A program made the translations under genes and the position numbers. A model generated the notes under the pieces. The model saw nothing but the letters and a program-made list of their open reading frames with translations. It ran no database searches and had not been told where the DNA came from. Of a stretch of 64,000 nt of DNA, positions 1 to 11,627 are shown piece by piece (the stretch's first letter is position 1; every line of letters starts with the position of its first letter). This stretch comes from Nymphalis io. Taxonomy: Eukaryota; Arthropoda; Insecta; Lepidoptera; Nymphalidae. The stretch spans positions 8,060,001 through 8,124,000 of the forward strand of contig NC_065918.1 in the NCBI RefSeq assembly GCF_905147045.1. The letters run 5' to 3'.

Positions 1-241
1 TTCTTTGTCGCACTTCCAAAAAATGGAATTCCTTACCAGCTCACGTGTTCCCCTCCTCTTACAACCCGGGTTCCTTCAAACGAGGCGTGAAGAGGCATCT
101 TGCGGGCCGGCAAGGCGAAGGCGGCTAGTGCAGAACGTTTTTCCCGTCTGTTCTGGCCGTCGTCGCGTTTGGACTCTACTACCACTTACCATCAGGTGGA
201 GTAGAGTCATTTGCCCTCCCGGCGAATATAAAAAAAAAAAA
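1..241 (+). mobile_element. 3' end of a CR1/Jockey-like LINE, cut by window start
   Basis: The sequence matches, nearly base for base, the 3' ends of the two LINE copies ending at about 29220 and 52806, including the last coding stretch, the hairpin-forming ACCACTTACCATCAGGTGG (181-199) and a terminal run of A. Only the last 240 bases are inside the window, so the rest may lie upstream or the copy may be 5'-truncated. Like the copy at 27-29 kb, it keeps about 43 bases that the 50-53 kb copy lacks before its tail. It codes for no intact protein. Confidence 0.88.
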
Positions 242-290
242 ATCTCCTGAGGTTGGCCGCCGTGGCCAAAATCGGTCCAGAGGATATTAT
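242..290 (+). mobile_element. SINE family C, 3' tail fragment
   Basis: About 45 bases containing GGTTGGCCGCCGTGGCC and AATCGGTCCAGAGGA match the 3' end of the family C SINEs found at 11.6, 31.3, 38.2 and 61.5 kb. The fragment starts immediately after the LINE poly-A. The LINE therefore probably inserted into, or recombined with, a family C copy whose 5' part is outside the window. Confidence 0.65.
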
Positions 291-1481
291 TTTTATATAT
301 TTTGGCCTTACCACGGATTTTGTCGAGAATTTTCGATCGTCACGAGTGAATCTTCTTTTCTAGTTGTCTCTCGTGATAAATCTTGTGAGAAAAAAAAATC
401 TCGTGCGTTTCATCCTGGTAGACCCTTTGGTTTAGGCTGAGCGTTGTATATCAGTCACTCATTTTGAAATTTATTACGTAGATTATCAAAATTATAAAGG
501 TTTTTTCACTCTCTAAAATACTTTGTATGTGTGCTTTACAAATTGAAGTTTTTTTTTAATTATTTCCTAAATAATATAATTTATAGATAAAATAGTTTTG
601 TATTTAAAAAATCTATGTTTTCATATTTTATCTTTCTGTCAGTGGGGTTTTAAAAAAGTTCTCATTGAACTTTAAAACCTCTATGTATATTACGTCCATT
701 TTAAAATATTATTGATTTATGTACCAATGTAAGATATTAATCTAATACTGATGTTAATTACAGATATTTATGTTTAAGGAGTAGTGTTGCTTGACTGTCA
801 AATGCATAGCTCATATCCGGTAACGTCAGCAGCTGGCAGCCAATGTCCGGCGCAGGAATAAATGCCTGACAGTGAACTATTTTCGAGAAAAATTACCTTC
901 GACTGACCGGATTTTTATTTACCTATATTTGTGCAATGTAATAGGAGTGGAATACATACATATGTCGGATTGGTCAAGATTAAAGCCTGTGTTTTCAGGC
1001 TACATTGGGTGGCCGTGCGTGGATATATTGCAAAACGAGACGGCGTTTTAATATAATTACTGTATTTTACTCACAAAAGTCATAAATCGTAATCGTCAAA
1101 AAAGATAATGAACAAGAAATATACATATGTACTTAAATAACGGCATAAGGCTGTATATCTTTTTTGGGCATAATTTGTACTGGTAGTAATTTTTAAAGTT
1201 TTTTTTATTATTGTCTGTTATCCTCTGTTAAGATCATAACCGAAAAAAAAATCGTAACTATAGGCAAGGTATGGGTACTTTACTACATAAAGCATCTCTT
1301 CATTTATTTTTAAAAACAGTAATTTTATTCTAAAATACCTTAAAAACCTTTTAAAACCTAAACAATACAAAATGTAAACTGTGTTTAATTATATAAATAA
1401 ATAGATAGATTGTGTATGTCCCTTTGTTATCACTAAAGATTATATTATTATTTTGAAAACAATGGGAATTTTATCAAAGCC
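291..1481. other. AT-rich non-coding stretch
   Basis: No open frame with coding character, no RNA gene and no recognisable repeat seen. A small hairpin (AGCCTG...CAGGCT) occurs near 985-1002. Confidence 0.5.
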
Positions 1482-1491
1482 ATCAATTCAT

Positions 1492-1781
1492 CGTGGCCTA
1501 TTGGTTAGAACGCGTGAATCTTAACCGATGATCGTGGGTTCAAACCCAGGCAAGCACCACGAAATTTTCATGTTGTTAATTTATGTTTATGATTCATCTC
1601 GTGCTTGACGGTAAAGAAAAATATTGTGAGGAAACCTGCATGTCTCTAATTTCTCTGAAATTCTGTCACATGTGTATTCCACCAACCCGCATTGGAGCAG
1701 CGTGGTGGAATAAGCTTCAAACCTTCTCTTCAAAAAACGAGAGAAGGCTTTAGCCCAGCAGTGGGATAGGCTGTTATTTAA
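1492..1781 (+). mobile_element. SINE family A (tRNA-derived), complete, with TSD
   Basis: A tRNA-like head carries a B-box (GGTTCAAACCC) about 45 bases in. A conserved body follows (CATGTGTATTCCACCAACCCGC), then the AGCCCAGCAGTGGGA...GGCTG tail shared by the other family A copies. The 10-base sequence ATCAATTCAT flanks it exactly on both sides (1482-1491 and 1782-1791). That is a target-site duplication made by target-primed reverse transcription. The head resembles a tRNA promoter but this is not a tRNA gene. Confidence 0.88.
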
Positions 1782-1869
1782 ATCAATTCATGTTACATGT
1801 TATATACATTGGAAATTGATTTTATATGCATTCAGTACTAATTAGTGACAATCAACATATACAAATAAG

Positions 1870-1919
1870 CAGAGACGACCTTACCCATTGCAAGGCTCCG
1901 GGCGACAGGTCTTTGCGAG
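1870..1919 (+). repeat. left terminal inverted repeat of the hAT element
   Basis: It begins CAGAGACGACC and aligns imperfectly, with several substitutions and a small gap, to the reverse complement of the right end at about 4838-4887. The left end is the more diverged of the two when compared with the canonical CAGTGGCGGCCC-type start. Confidence 0.75.
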
Positions 1920-2136
1920 GTCCTTTGTCCCTTGTGAAAAGTATGTGATGCAAAAGTAGGTCTGGTTGTTTGGTTTAGGTATTTGTCATGTTTGAGGAGA
2001 AATGCTAAAGTTATACAAATAAATATAATTTCAGTTTTAAAATATTTTATGTTGAAACATTTAAAGAATTAACAAATACAGAGATGGTAAATTTTAAAAT
2101 TGAGGTTGCGGCTTTTCCTAAGACTAAAATCTTTAA

Positions 2137-4479
2137 TTAAAGCAACAATAATCTAACGAACAAATAAGCTACGTCATTTTCGATTGAAAGAATAGCAAGG
2201 GCTGAAAGCCGATCTTGTGTCATCGAATTCTTCAAATATGTTTTAATAATTTTAAGCCTCGAAAAACTCCTTTCAACATACGCAACTGTAACAGGTGTGG
2301 TAGCAATAATTCTCAGGAATATTTCGATAGTGGGGTAAACATCAGTTAATTTTTTTTCTATTATGTATTTAAGCACCGAGATAATGTCGTCGTTTCCTTC
2401 ATACACATAGATGAACATATTCAGTTCTTCGTACAATTCATGTCTATCAATATCCAAGATTCTTCTACTGTCATAGATTTTTGCTAGTCGCTGCATTGCT
2501 TCAAAACTTCACTAATTTCATTTAATCTTTTTATATTATACATGAAACCTGCTTTCATGATGTTTAAGAGCCTCGAACGTAGGATGGCATCTTGCGCGCA
2601 CATTGTCGCCAATGACATAAAAATAGTTTGTTTTAAAATTTTCTTCCGCATTCAATTCATGAGCTTCATCTTCACATATGCCTTCATATCGTTGTCTTCT
2701 GACTTCTTTGAACTGTCTGTCATTCTGTCTGTCATCATTTTCCTCGGCAATTTTCTCTATAATTATCAAGCCAATGTGTGAATGCGTTTAGGTGTTGTTT
2801 AGCTACATCTAAGTGCATTTTTTCGCTTTGCCACATTTTACTTATAATATTTATCTTTGTAAGAATGTTATACCATACGACAAGTGAAACTACAAATTCG
2901 TAGGTAGTTATTTCCTTTTCTATAGAATGACATTCACTGACCAACTGACAATCTGTTGTATTTTTTGCTAAATCCTTTAAAGCATCACATATATCGCTAA
3001 GTAGGTAATTAACGGCCTTCACCGATGCTACCCTGCATTCCCATGTAGTTTCAGAAAGTGGTTTTAGTGATACGATTTTACATGAGCATTTAAAATAGCC
3101 CACCTCTGAATTGAGCTGGCGAACAGAGTGTGCAACCTTTGTAGCAAACAAAAAAAAGATTTTGCTTGGACACAAGTCGATGCTGCATTTCCTAGGATGA
3201 GATTCCAGCTATGACACCCACAAGGTAAATAATAAGCAAGTGAATTAATTTCAAGAATACGTTTTTGGACACCACTTTTTTCACCACGCATATTGGCACC
3301 ATTATAATATCCTTGGCCTCTGCAGTTTTGCAATGATATACCTAACTGTTCTAATTCTGTGGTTATATAATTAGTCAAACTCTCAGCTGTGGTTTTTTCG
3401 ACGGCTAAGAAACCAATAAAATGTTCTTCAATATCAGCTGTATTTTTATTAAAAAATCTTATAATAATTGAAAGTTGCTCAATACGAGAAACGTCGCAAG
3501 TACAATCAAGAATAATCGAGTATATTTATTATTTATTATTTTTACAACAATTTGAGTCTTCACGTGACTTGCCATTAATTGTATGAGCTCATTTTGAATA
3601 CTTTTTCCGATGTAGTAGTCATTAATCGTCTTATCCTTTTGTTTGTTTCAGGTGAAGTCTCAGGACGGGATCAAATCGGGCTATTAACTTTATTAAATCT
3701 ATAAAGTTGCCGCTTGTCTCACACGAATCTGAGTCAAATGTCAACTTCTCTCTATGACCTATGAAGGCCAAATTATGAGATGCTAAAAAATTTACAATTG
3801 AAAGTAATCGTTCTGAAATATCTCTCCAACGTTGCCTTTCTTGTTCAAATTGTGACTGGGCCAAGAAGTCAATCGTGGAACAGCTTTTTAAATCATTCTC
3901 TAAATTAATCCATTTCAACATACAATCTATGTGCTGTCGACTAGATTCGTGAGACTTTAGGTAACCTAAGTGTTTCCAATCACACACTCCTTCACTTGAT
4001 AAAATTTTTGTATTTTCTAACCCTAATATTCCACACGAAAAGCAGTAAACGGCATCCTTTGTCTGTGAATAAATCATCCAGCGTCTGTCAAGTTTTTCAC
4101 CGTTAACTAATATCTTATTATAATTATATTCGCTGAATCGCCGTCCATTATCATTTACGGGAAATAAATCAACTTTAATCCGGATTGGACCTTTTGATAC
4201 AATCTCAGTTCGGTCTACATCAGTAATTGTTATGGGCTACCAACCGAAGTCATTTTGAGGATTCAGATTTTCCATTCCGACAGTCATGGATGTAGACATA
4301 GACTCGGGCTCAGATTCGTGTTCTTGACTGGATAGCGTTGACGGCGGCACCGGTGACATAAGAGACAATGATGTAGTTAATTTATCATCATGCTCGCTGT
4401 TTTTACTTAATAACGGCACCCATGATAATGTGGAAGGAATGTTTTCTACAGGATCAGGATTAGACTCACTTTCAGCCAA
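2137..4479 (-). pseudogene. hAT transposase (ZMYM1/DUF4371-like), disabled
   Basis: Conceptual reading on the minus strand gives, in order: an acidic/serine-rich N-terminus; a TTF-type zinc finger (VYCFSCG, then a DW motif and SHESSRQH, about 4045-3945); a DUF4371-like core with the CGCHSWNL block (about 3215-3190); and the C-terminal hAT dimerisation region with VERSFSRLKIIK (about 2285-2230). This order matches the zinc-finger MYM-type/hAT transposases common in insects. An in-frame UAG at 4239-4237 and frame changes near 3630-3380, 3130 and 2750 break it. It cannot make a full transposase. It lies wholly inside the TSD-bounded element, so it is a transposon gene and not a host gene. The true start codon cannot be fixed. 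Confidence 0.88.
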
Positions 4480-4837
4480 TAAATGTTTTGTAGAGGTTTC
4501 TTGATCATCACTTTTTATATATTTACATTAAGATCCACGTAGATTTTCTTTTCCTTTTTGAACTAACTGACTCAAATTTTCTACCGGCATCACGATCACG
4601 CGAACTCATTTCGTAAATCTCGTTTCGTTTCGCACAAACAGTGAGAAATAATTTTTAAGTATCACACCGTTTTTTTACACTTTTTTCAGCTTAATCAATA
4701 GTTCAAATACTATAATATACACTTTTCCAGTTTTTTTATAATATACACTTTTTCTTTTTTTTAAATAAAAAAAATATAGTTAAAAAGTCTATATTTAAAA
4801 AAAAATACTTGGGTTGTTGCGCGAGGCCCCTGCAAGA

Positions 4838-4887
4838 GCGAGGCCCCGGGCGATTGCCTTGTTCGCCACCCCCTAGGGCCGCCACTG
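4838..4887 (-). repeat. right terminal inverted repeat of the hAT element
   Basis: Read inward it starts CAGTGGCGGCCCTAGGG, the usual start of this hAT group. It is immediately followed outside by the CAAATAAG duplication. Confidence 0.8.
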
Positions 4888-4895
4888 CAAATAAG

Positions 4896-6248
4896 TATGT
4901 AGTAACGACTTTACACACGACTTTGTGTAATAGCTGGCGATATTCTCATGGGATAATATTATAAGACACTCAACGTTATTGAGCTTATTTTTTACTATTT
5001 ATTACAGAAAAAAACAGTCTATCTATTATAATTTATTACTTCATATTCTAATTTACGCCACAGCTAGATTGAGGATAACAAGTAGTTTATTATAAATTCA
5101 AAACATGCTCGTTGAGTATATATTATTGTAATTCAAAAGGAACCCACATTTACCGATTAGTTTAACAAGAACTGTAGTTTCTGGTTTCAAGATACATAAT
5201 AGCTTGAAACACGATTTATTATTTATGTACGTTTTAAACTACATTGTCCCTAGAGATCATTGGATCGATAAGCTTGTCGGTCTCTTATCTTATATAGTTT
5301 TAGATATTTTGTGATATATTTTTCTTTTTATTTAATATAATCAAATTAACAAATGTATTATAAGAGCCGATAAGCCACGTAAATATAAATACGTACTCGT
5401 AATTGGTCCAACAAATTAATGGAATAGTCGCTCTGCAGCTCGTTTCATATTTACCTAGTTATCACGTGCAATGAAATCGTGTATGGGTGGAATATTTGAT
5501 ACTCGAAAACGAAATATATCAAATAAGACATATTTATTTCAGTGACTACAAATATTTATAATAAAATCCACAAAGGAAAGAATAACATAGTTAATTAATT
5601 TCCAAATAATCTACTCATTTAGTTTGCTCCGCTATTTAATTAAAAATATGAATATCTATGTCATTTTGTATGATACTTTTGTCTTCTTTTTGAGTTGTCT
5701 GACGTAATGGAATTTTATTTATTTTTATCATAAAAAAATTTCGTATATTTTTATGTCAAGAATATCGAGAAGTTAGTTTGGTTTGTTTTTTCCATTTCAC
5801 GCAAAAATGATAATCAGATTGAAGTGGAACTTTCATATGATTGTGGTCTAAAATTTCAGTTCAGACATATGCTGTATGTAGTTAATATATTTTTTGCATA
5901 TTTTTTGAGATATGAGCTCATTATGATAAAGTCGTTGAAAAAACTATCGGTCCAGGTCCTTCAAAGTGAATACTGCCTAAACTATTTGATACCAGTACAC
6001 GAAAATTTTGTAAGAGAGATTCGTAGGTCTTCAAAATGTTTACAGTCAAAATAGCAACACAATATATTTATCATGTATGTATAAAATACAGTAAACATTT
6101 TTATGTTCAATAAAAGATATAAGTGTCTAATAATGATATAAGTGTCGTTAATAAAAACTTTTCATTATACATAGCAAATCGAATCAGTAGTTTCAGATAC
6201 ATTACGAAATATTTAAATTTTCGCATAAAAAAATATGGAGTGTGTTGG
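4896..6248. other. AT-rich non-coding stretch
   Basis: No coding signal or recognisable repeat. Short open frames here are chance products of AT-rich DNA. Confidence 0.5.
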
Positions 6249-6540
6249 TTTTTTTTATAGAATAGGAAGGCGGACGAGCATATGGACCACCTGATGGTAA
6301 GTGGTCACCAACGCCCTTATACATTGGCATTGCAAGAAATGTCAACCATCGCTTACATATCCAATGCGCAACCAACCTTGGGAACTAAGATTTTATTTCC
6401 CTTGTGCCTGTAATTACACTGGCTCACTCACCCTTCAAACCGGAACACAACAATATCAAGTACTGCTGTTTTGCGGTAGAATATCTGATGAGTGGGTGGT
6501 ACCTACCCAGACGAGCTTGCACTAAGCCCTACCACCAGTA
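6249..6540 (-). mobile_element. SINE-like family B, complete copy
   Basis: Read on the minus strand it starts CTGGTGGTAGGGCTT and ends CTTCCTATTCTATAAAAAAA, i.e. with a poly-A tail (poly-T at 6249 on the plus strand). It matches the copies at 17773-18064 and 40729-41022 closely. No tRNA-type B-box is obvious, so the origin of the head is unknown. The 3' end contains the hairpin ACCACTTACCATCAGGTGG (6287-6305), which is identical to the 3' hairpin of the LINE copies in this window. The 74-codon open frame inside it is not a gene. Confidence 0.85.
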
Positions 6541-6559
6541 AAAGTTTTTGCGTATGAGC

Positions 6560-6785
6560 ACAGTAAGGACCAATAGATCGGTTAGAACTCTCGTTCTACT
6601 AGTTTTAGCTAATAGTACAAAGGTGAAAGTGAGTTATTTGTTTGTTACTCTTTCACGTCTTAACTACTAAACCGATCATCATGAAATTTTGTATACACGT
6701 TGTCATTAGTACAGAAAAGGACATATATTACCTATTATGTGCCTTAACACTTGCGCGAAGCCTTGGGCGGCATCGTGTCTAGTTT
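6560..6785 (+). repeat. degenerate dispersed repeat (lepidopteran type)
   Basis: The stretch TTTGTTACTCTTTCACGTCTT followed by AAACCGATCATCATGAAATTTTG, and ending with GCGAAGCCTTGGGCGG, resembles from memory a very common moth and butterfly repeat that ends in a 'gcgaagccgcgggc' motif. The class (Helitron-like or other) cannot be decided here. Related degenerate pieces occur near 10165, 34180, 43370 and 47700. Confidence 0.5.
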
Positions 6786-6789
6786 AGGA

Positions 6790-7160
6790 CGAAATGATAT
6801 GAGTTCGTCATATCATTCAAAAGGTGTGCAAAATATATGCAAAAAAAAAAAACTATTAACGATGCTTAGATATCAAATTTTGCACAAATATTTCTGAGAA
6901 ACTTCACTAATATATTTAATAAATGCTAAACTGATTATGTTTCAACAATAGGACTTTAAAGCAAAATCTAAGTTCGCCAGACGTCTGTTCGACGCTAATA
7001 GCATTGGTGCAGATGAATATAATTGTGTTTTAATCTGCTTAAGGAGAAATGTTGAATATGAAGAGGAAATCTCAAATATTATTTATATGAATTGCTCTTT
7101 ATATCATATTAAAATATATTAATTGTATGAACCTTTCCTTAATTTTGTATATTATAGCAA
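6790..7160. other. AT-rich non-coding stretch
   Basis: Nothing recognisable. Confidence 0.45.
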
Positions 7161-7275
7161 GTTTTTGCTTACACACTGATTTATCTCTTTTTGTTTTTAT
7201 TGATTTGAAATTCGAAAGAAGAAGACATTATCCTATTGTTTAATTAATCACTAGCTAAATAATGTTTATAAGTAG
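7161..7275 (+). repeat. dispersed repeat family G, copy 1
   Basis: Shares the string ATTTATCTCTTT...ATTGATTTGAAATTCGAAAGAAGAAGA and the end GCTAAATAATGTTTATA with copies at about 33716-33815 and 63100-63215. The end GCTAAACAACGTTTAT (33.8 kb) is the reverse complement of the start of the 63 kb copy (ATAAACGTTGCTAAGC). The family therefore probably has inverted ends, like a MITE. Confidence 0.55.
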
Positions 7276-7774
7276 TTAGGCCGTTAGTTATTAAAAAAGG
7301 CCTGGGTAATATGAATATTAAAAGTTTATTCCTTTTTACAACCCTAATTCACTATAGTTTTTCAGGTTTGTTACTGATTAAGTATTTTTTTTAAATAGTA
7401 ATAAAGGCGTTGACTTAAGATCTTTCTCATTTTGGTTTCATCGATTGAAAATCGATTCGATTTATTATTTATTTGTTAAATAAGATAATTCTAGGTGATT
7501 TTCTTTGTTTTCTAGAAATGGGTTTTACTCGTCGACCTCTTCTTTTATCTACGATTTTCAGACATAAACATGGAAAAAACGAATAAACTTTTTATAAGAC
7601 TAGCCCACGCTTTTAATGATTTTAGGGCCTACAGTTTACTGACGATCCAAAGTGCTTGTTATATGAGATTCGTGCATACAAAATCATAAACAGTTTTTTT
7701 AAAGTTTAACCGTTTTTTTAAATTTCAGTATTTTTATATTCGTTTTAATTTTTAATATAATATTACACTTAACT

Positions 7775-8065
7775 AGCTGGTAGGCCCTCAATGCCACCCG
7801 CATCTAATTTATTACGCTGCCATCCAACGTACGCACTAGCGAGGAGTGTGGTGGGGTGATTACCTTCGCCCCTTGTGGAGAGCTCTACCGAACCACGAGC
7901 AGGACATAGCACGGGAGGGGCTGTGGAGATGTTATATCAACACAATTTTGCAGCTTCGATCCATGCTGAGGACGGCCGTTACAGCGGTTTTAGTGGGTAT
8001 GAATCCCACACAAAAACCGGTTTCTCTCCTAAGAAAGCCAGGTTCCTTATCCCAAGGTGTTCACT
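7775..8065 (+). repeat. GC-rich unclassified repeat remnant
   Basis: A stretch clearly richer in G+C than its surroundings, with two overlapping open frames of 73 and 82 codons that match nothing I know. It contains CGGTTTTAGTGGGTATGAATC followed by TTTCTCTCCTAAGAAAGCCAGG, the kind of text seen in 3' regions of some insect LINEs. I regard it as a decayed retroposon piece, not a gene. Confidence 0.4.
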
Positions 8066-8123
8066 GAGTGAAAAAAATGGCCAGTTCTTATATTGCATGC
8101 TTCAGAGTAAGTTTTGCGAGTAA

Positions 8124-11100
8124 ATTAATAATTTTAGCCCCAAAATGAATCGCTGCAAACGTAGTTTACAAAGAGGTGCTTCGTTTATTAATTCTCTCTC
8201 TCTAAGCAAAGGTTGTATGACCAGAAAATTCAGCTCTATAGCACTTATGTTTGAGACTACCACGTTCTAGTGGCTTTATAACTATAATCGAAAAGTAAGT
8301 TAAACAAAATATTAACTTGCATAAATTGGTTACAAATCAATGAATCCAAAAGTCTATTTATTTATTTATAGCACAAATAAAATAAATCGTCTAAATAAAC
8401 GTCTCCACTAAATCGTGCAAGTTGTCCAGCTTGAGTAATATGTTCATGTTCTGAGATATATAAAAGACCATCAAATAGCTTTCTAAAAATTTATTGCTAA
8501 ACTTAGGTATTGTTATTTCCGAATTGGCAAAGACTAAGAACGTTCTATAGCGCAGCTCAGTGAGATTTACACGCCAGGTAAAATAAATGCATTATAGCAT
8601 ATCGTTTAAAATTGTCTCTTGATGCATTCGCGGAAGAGTAGAATAGAAGTTACTAGTATACCATATATTTGGGACAACATAGTTCATTGACTTTCATGAA
8701 CGAGTATAAAAACATTTTGATATTGTCCCGCAGATCCGATTATTTTCCGCAGCCCGTTAAAAATACACAAACGGACAAAAGTTTTGTAAATTATAATCTT
8801 TTTACAAATAAAAGTATTATTCTTTGGCCAGATATTTGCTCCGATACAAGTATGCATGTAGACATTAAGATCGAAACAAATATTTGTGATAAATAACAAT
8901 TATACTATTTTCAGAGGTCGAACTAAACTGATAAATTTCGTGTTTACAAGTCTCTTTTACTGTTACTGTAAGTTTGACCGCAAAACTTAATCATTATCAA
9001 AAATAAAATATATATTAATTTGAATAATACACTTCCTATAATTGCACTGTCATTTCTCAGAAAGCCCAGGTCAGTATATCTTCGCATTTAAATAACATTA
9101 TGAATTTTAAATTAGACTAGCAATCCAATAAAAAAAACTCTCCAATGCACGACTTTGTTCGTTGTTTCAACAATGTTGTTTGCTTTCATACAAAGAGACC
9201 TAATTACATTCGAATGTAGCTTATATACAAAGTTGGGCCGTTTTCTACTTATTTTATTGTGTCATAAAATAAATTCATTTGTATGCGCATAAAAAATACA
9301 TAATGTGGAATAACACAATCACAAAATACTACTCCAAATCACGTATTATATACATTCACGTCGAAAGATTCAACTCAAATATTAGCCTATTTTGGTTTCA
9401 CCACTGTCGTCTGATAATGATTATTATTTATTTATTATGAAGGGATTTAAAGCGTGGTAGTAGATTGCTTCAAAAGTAAATTGCTTGGCAAAAAATAATT
9501 AATTATTATTTTTGAGACAAAACTTATAGGACGTAAATGTATGCTTCAATAGCGTAGAACAAATATTATGCTAATATCTTTAGAATCGTTAATAATGATA
9601 TAAATACCACAATTTCTCATGCGGTGATTAGCGTTCGCGCACGAATGTTAAACTTAGCTCGTTAAGGCGATGTGTAAAATTAATTTTTGAACCTTCGAAA
9701 CCTGTTCGTATTTGAATAATAAGTTTGTGTTTAAAATTAGTATTATCTTGTTTTTTGTATTGGACAAAAAGTCACAATATTAATTCTTACTTTCGATTGT
9801 TTAAATTTTTCAATTCACTTAAAATTAATATAGTTGTAGATATATGGTAGGAAATTTATAGGAGATTGGTATTTTTATTTGTTTAGATAGTTTTTATAAA
9901 TTTAGAGTTGGATTGCGATTTTATGAGAAAATAGTGCTAGCATTTTCGTTGTCGGTGCATTTAGTTTTCCATTTAGTAGCTATTGTAATTGGTCCGATTT
10001 TTGGAAGTACGAAATTTTTACAATTTATCAAAATAGATTCGTATTTTGTTCTATTTCTAGAAGAAATCGCGATGGTGCATGCTTGGGATTTAGTATATAC
10101 AAAAGAATAGTATTTTTTTAGTATTACGCATTAAAGTAATTTTAATTTATAGATGTAAAATACTAGATAAGCCCGGCCACGCTTCGTTGTGGCTCAGTGT
10201 GAAAACTTTTGTTCGTTTTCTGCGTAATAAAGATCAGACGGTATAATGACATCGAAGCATGCATGTTATTTCACATGAGATAAGAATTCGTTTTCAATTT
10301 ATCAAACCCCACATTAGATGGGGCGGTGATTATTTCTGTGTCTGGATTTGTTAGATGATCTATTTAAAGCTGTACTTTCATAAACTTAATTCATTTCTAT
10401 TGAAAACGAAGAAAACAGTTTAGGGGTCAATCATATTGATCATCCAGCCGTTTGGACGATACGAGGTAATAAAGAAATTAACAAATATACATAAATACAA
10501 GACACGCGCGAGAAGCATAACCCTTCCGCCAAGGAAGGGTTAAAAATACGCGAGTTTTGAACGTACGTTGTGTCAAAATTTCAAGACAATTAATCAACTA
10601 CTTTTCTAATTTTTGGGCCACTAATATGCATAGACTGATTTTTATATATTTACTTTTATAATACAATATATTTTTAATTTAATATTGTTGTTGATTATAT
10701 TTATCTGCTTCATTTTATCATATTCAGACAAGCTGTAATTGTTTGTTTGGAGTTTATGCAGCGTATATAACGTTTAATGATAGTATGTTCACAATATTTA
10801 CATTCCAGCGTATTAAAACAAGGTAAGTTGGTGATCAGGTACGATTATATGCCTACCAAGCGTTTACGCTGTTGCACCCGCATTAGCAATTTGTTTGCCC
10901 AAAGTATAATTGAGAAAATGTAAATAATGATGTAATTTATTATGAAAAAAATATAAATTCAAATTGACATTAAAGCATAACAGAATATTTGGAAAACACT
11001 TTTCAAATTTGGTGTTGAATAAAACATGCAATTAAACACAGAGAATATTTTATTATTTTTTCTAAAATTTTATATTAACACAAAGGCCACCATTTTCATT

Positions 11101-11627
11101 ATTGTAAACTATACCAAATATTTTACTTACGAATCGCTACAGAGCGGCATTATGGTAATGAGTTTTGTCAATTACAGCACGGTACTGTAGCTGCTGCAAT
11201 AATAAAAAATTATGTTTCCGCGCAGATTTTATCACTTTATTTGGTGAAAATATAATAATAATAAGCGTATCATATCACGATGCAATCGTGGTAAATGAGG
11301 TCGAAATAAAATTAATGTAGAAAATAAATCTCAGTATGATTTCGAGATGATCCAGTTGTGTTACAAGTAAAACTTGTTAAATTTTTATTGTTTTGTTAGT
11401 GTTACTTTTCTATTTGGAATTGAAAGAAAAACTGTAATTTACCATATTTTTGTATCCCAGCCTTTAATATTAAAGGTTAATATAATAAGAAGCTTTGTAT
11501 AAATAAATAGCTAATTAATTATAGTACTAAATTAATTAATTTATTGATTGCGTATTAAGCGTTACTGCGATTGAAGACTTAACCACTTTCACGCCATTGA
11601 GTTCAATAATAATATTGCAATTTTTGA
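8124..11627. other. long AT-rich non-coding stretch
   Basis: No supported gene. It holds a possible fragment of the 'cttcgttgtggc' type repeat near 10165-10200 and a 10-bp-stem hairpin (TAACCCTTCC/GGAAGGGTTA) at about 10519-10543. Open frames at 8669-8899 and 9913-10110 have no recognisable domain and AT-driven composition. Confidence 0.5.

Larger units (their letters stand above)
1870..4887 (-). mobile_element. hAT-superfamily DNA transposon with 8-bp TSD
   Basis: The 3018-bp element is bounded by the identical octamer CAAATAAG at 1862-1869 and 4888-4895; 8-bp duplications are the hallmark of hAT transposition. Its ends form imperfect terminal inverted repeats: the right end reads, inward, CAGTGGCGGCCCTAGGGG, and the left end CAGAGACGACCTTACCC, followed on both by GC-rich sequence containing CCGGGCGA-like blocks. 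The body carries a broken transposase read on the minus strand. The clean TSD with decayed coding sequence means an old insertion that has not been excised. Confidence 0.9.

Noticed and set aside
1492..1560. tRNA-like sequence with B-box at 1.5 kb, 11.7 kb, 12.5 kb and 31.7 kb
   Set aside because: Each is the head of a repeated SINE with body, tail and in several cases TSD. None shows a complete standalone tRNA cloverleaf gene.
6301..6525. 74-codon frame MVTNALIHWHCKKC..., repeated at 40785-41051
   Set aside because: It is the antisense of the SINE-like family B; presence in several copies reflects the repeat, not a gene family.
8669..8899. Overlapping open frames on both strands
   Set aside because: Chance overlap in AT-rich DNA; neither has a family signature.
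9913..10110. 65-codon hydrophobic open frame
   Set aside because: AT-driven composition, no recognisable domain, no splice or promoter context beyond chance.
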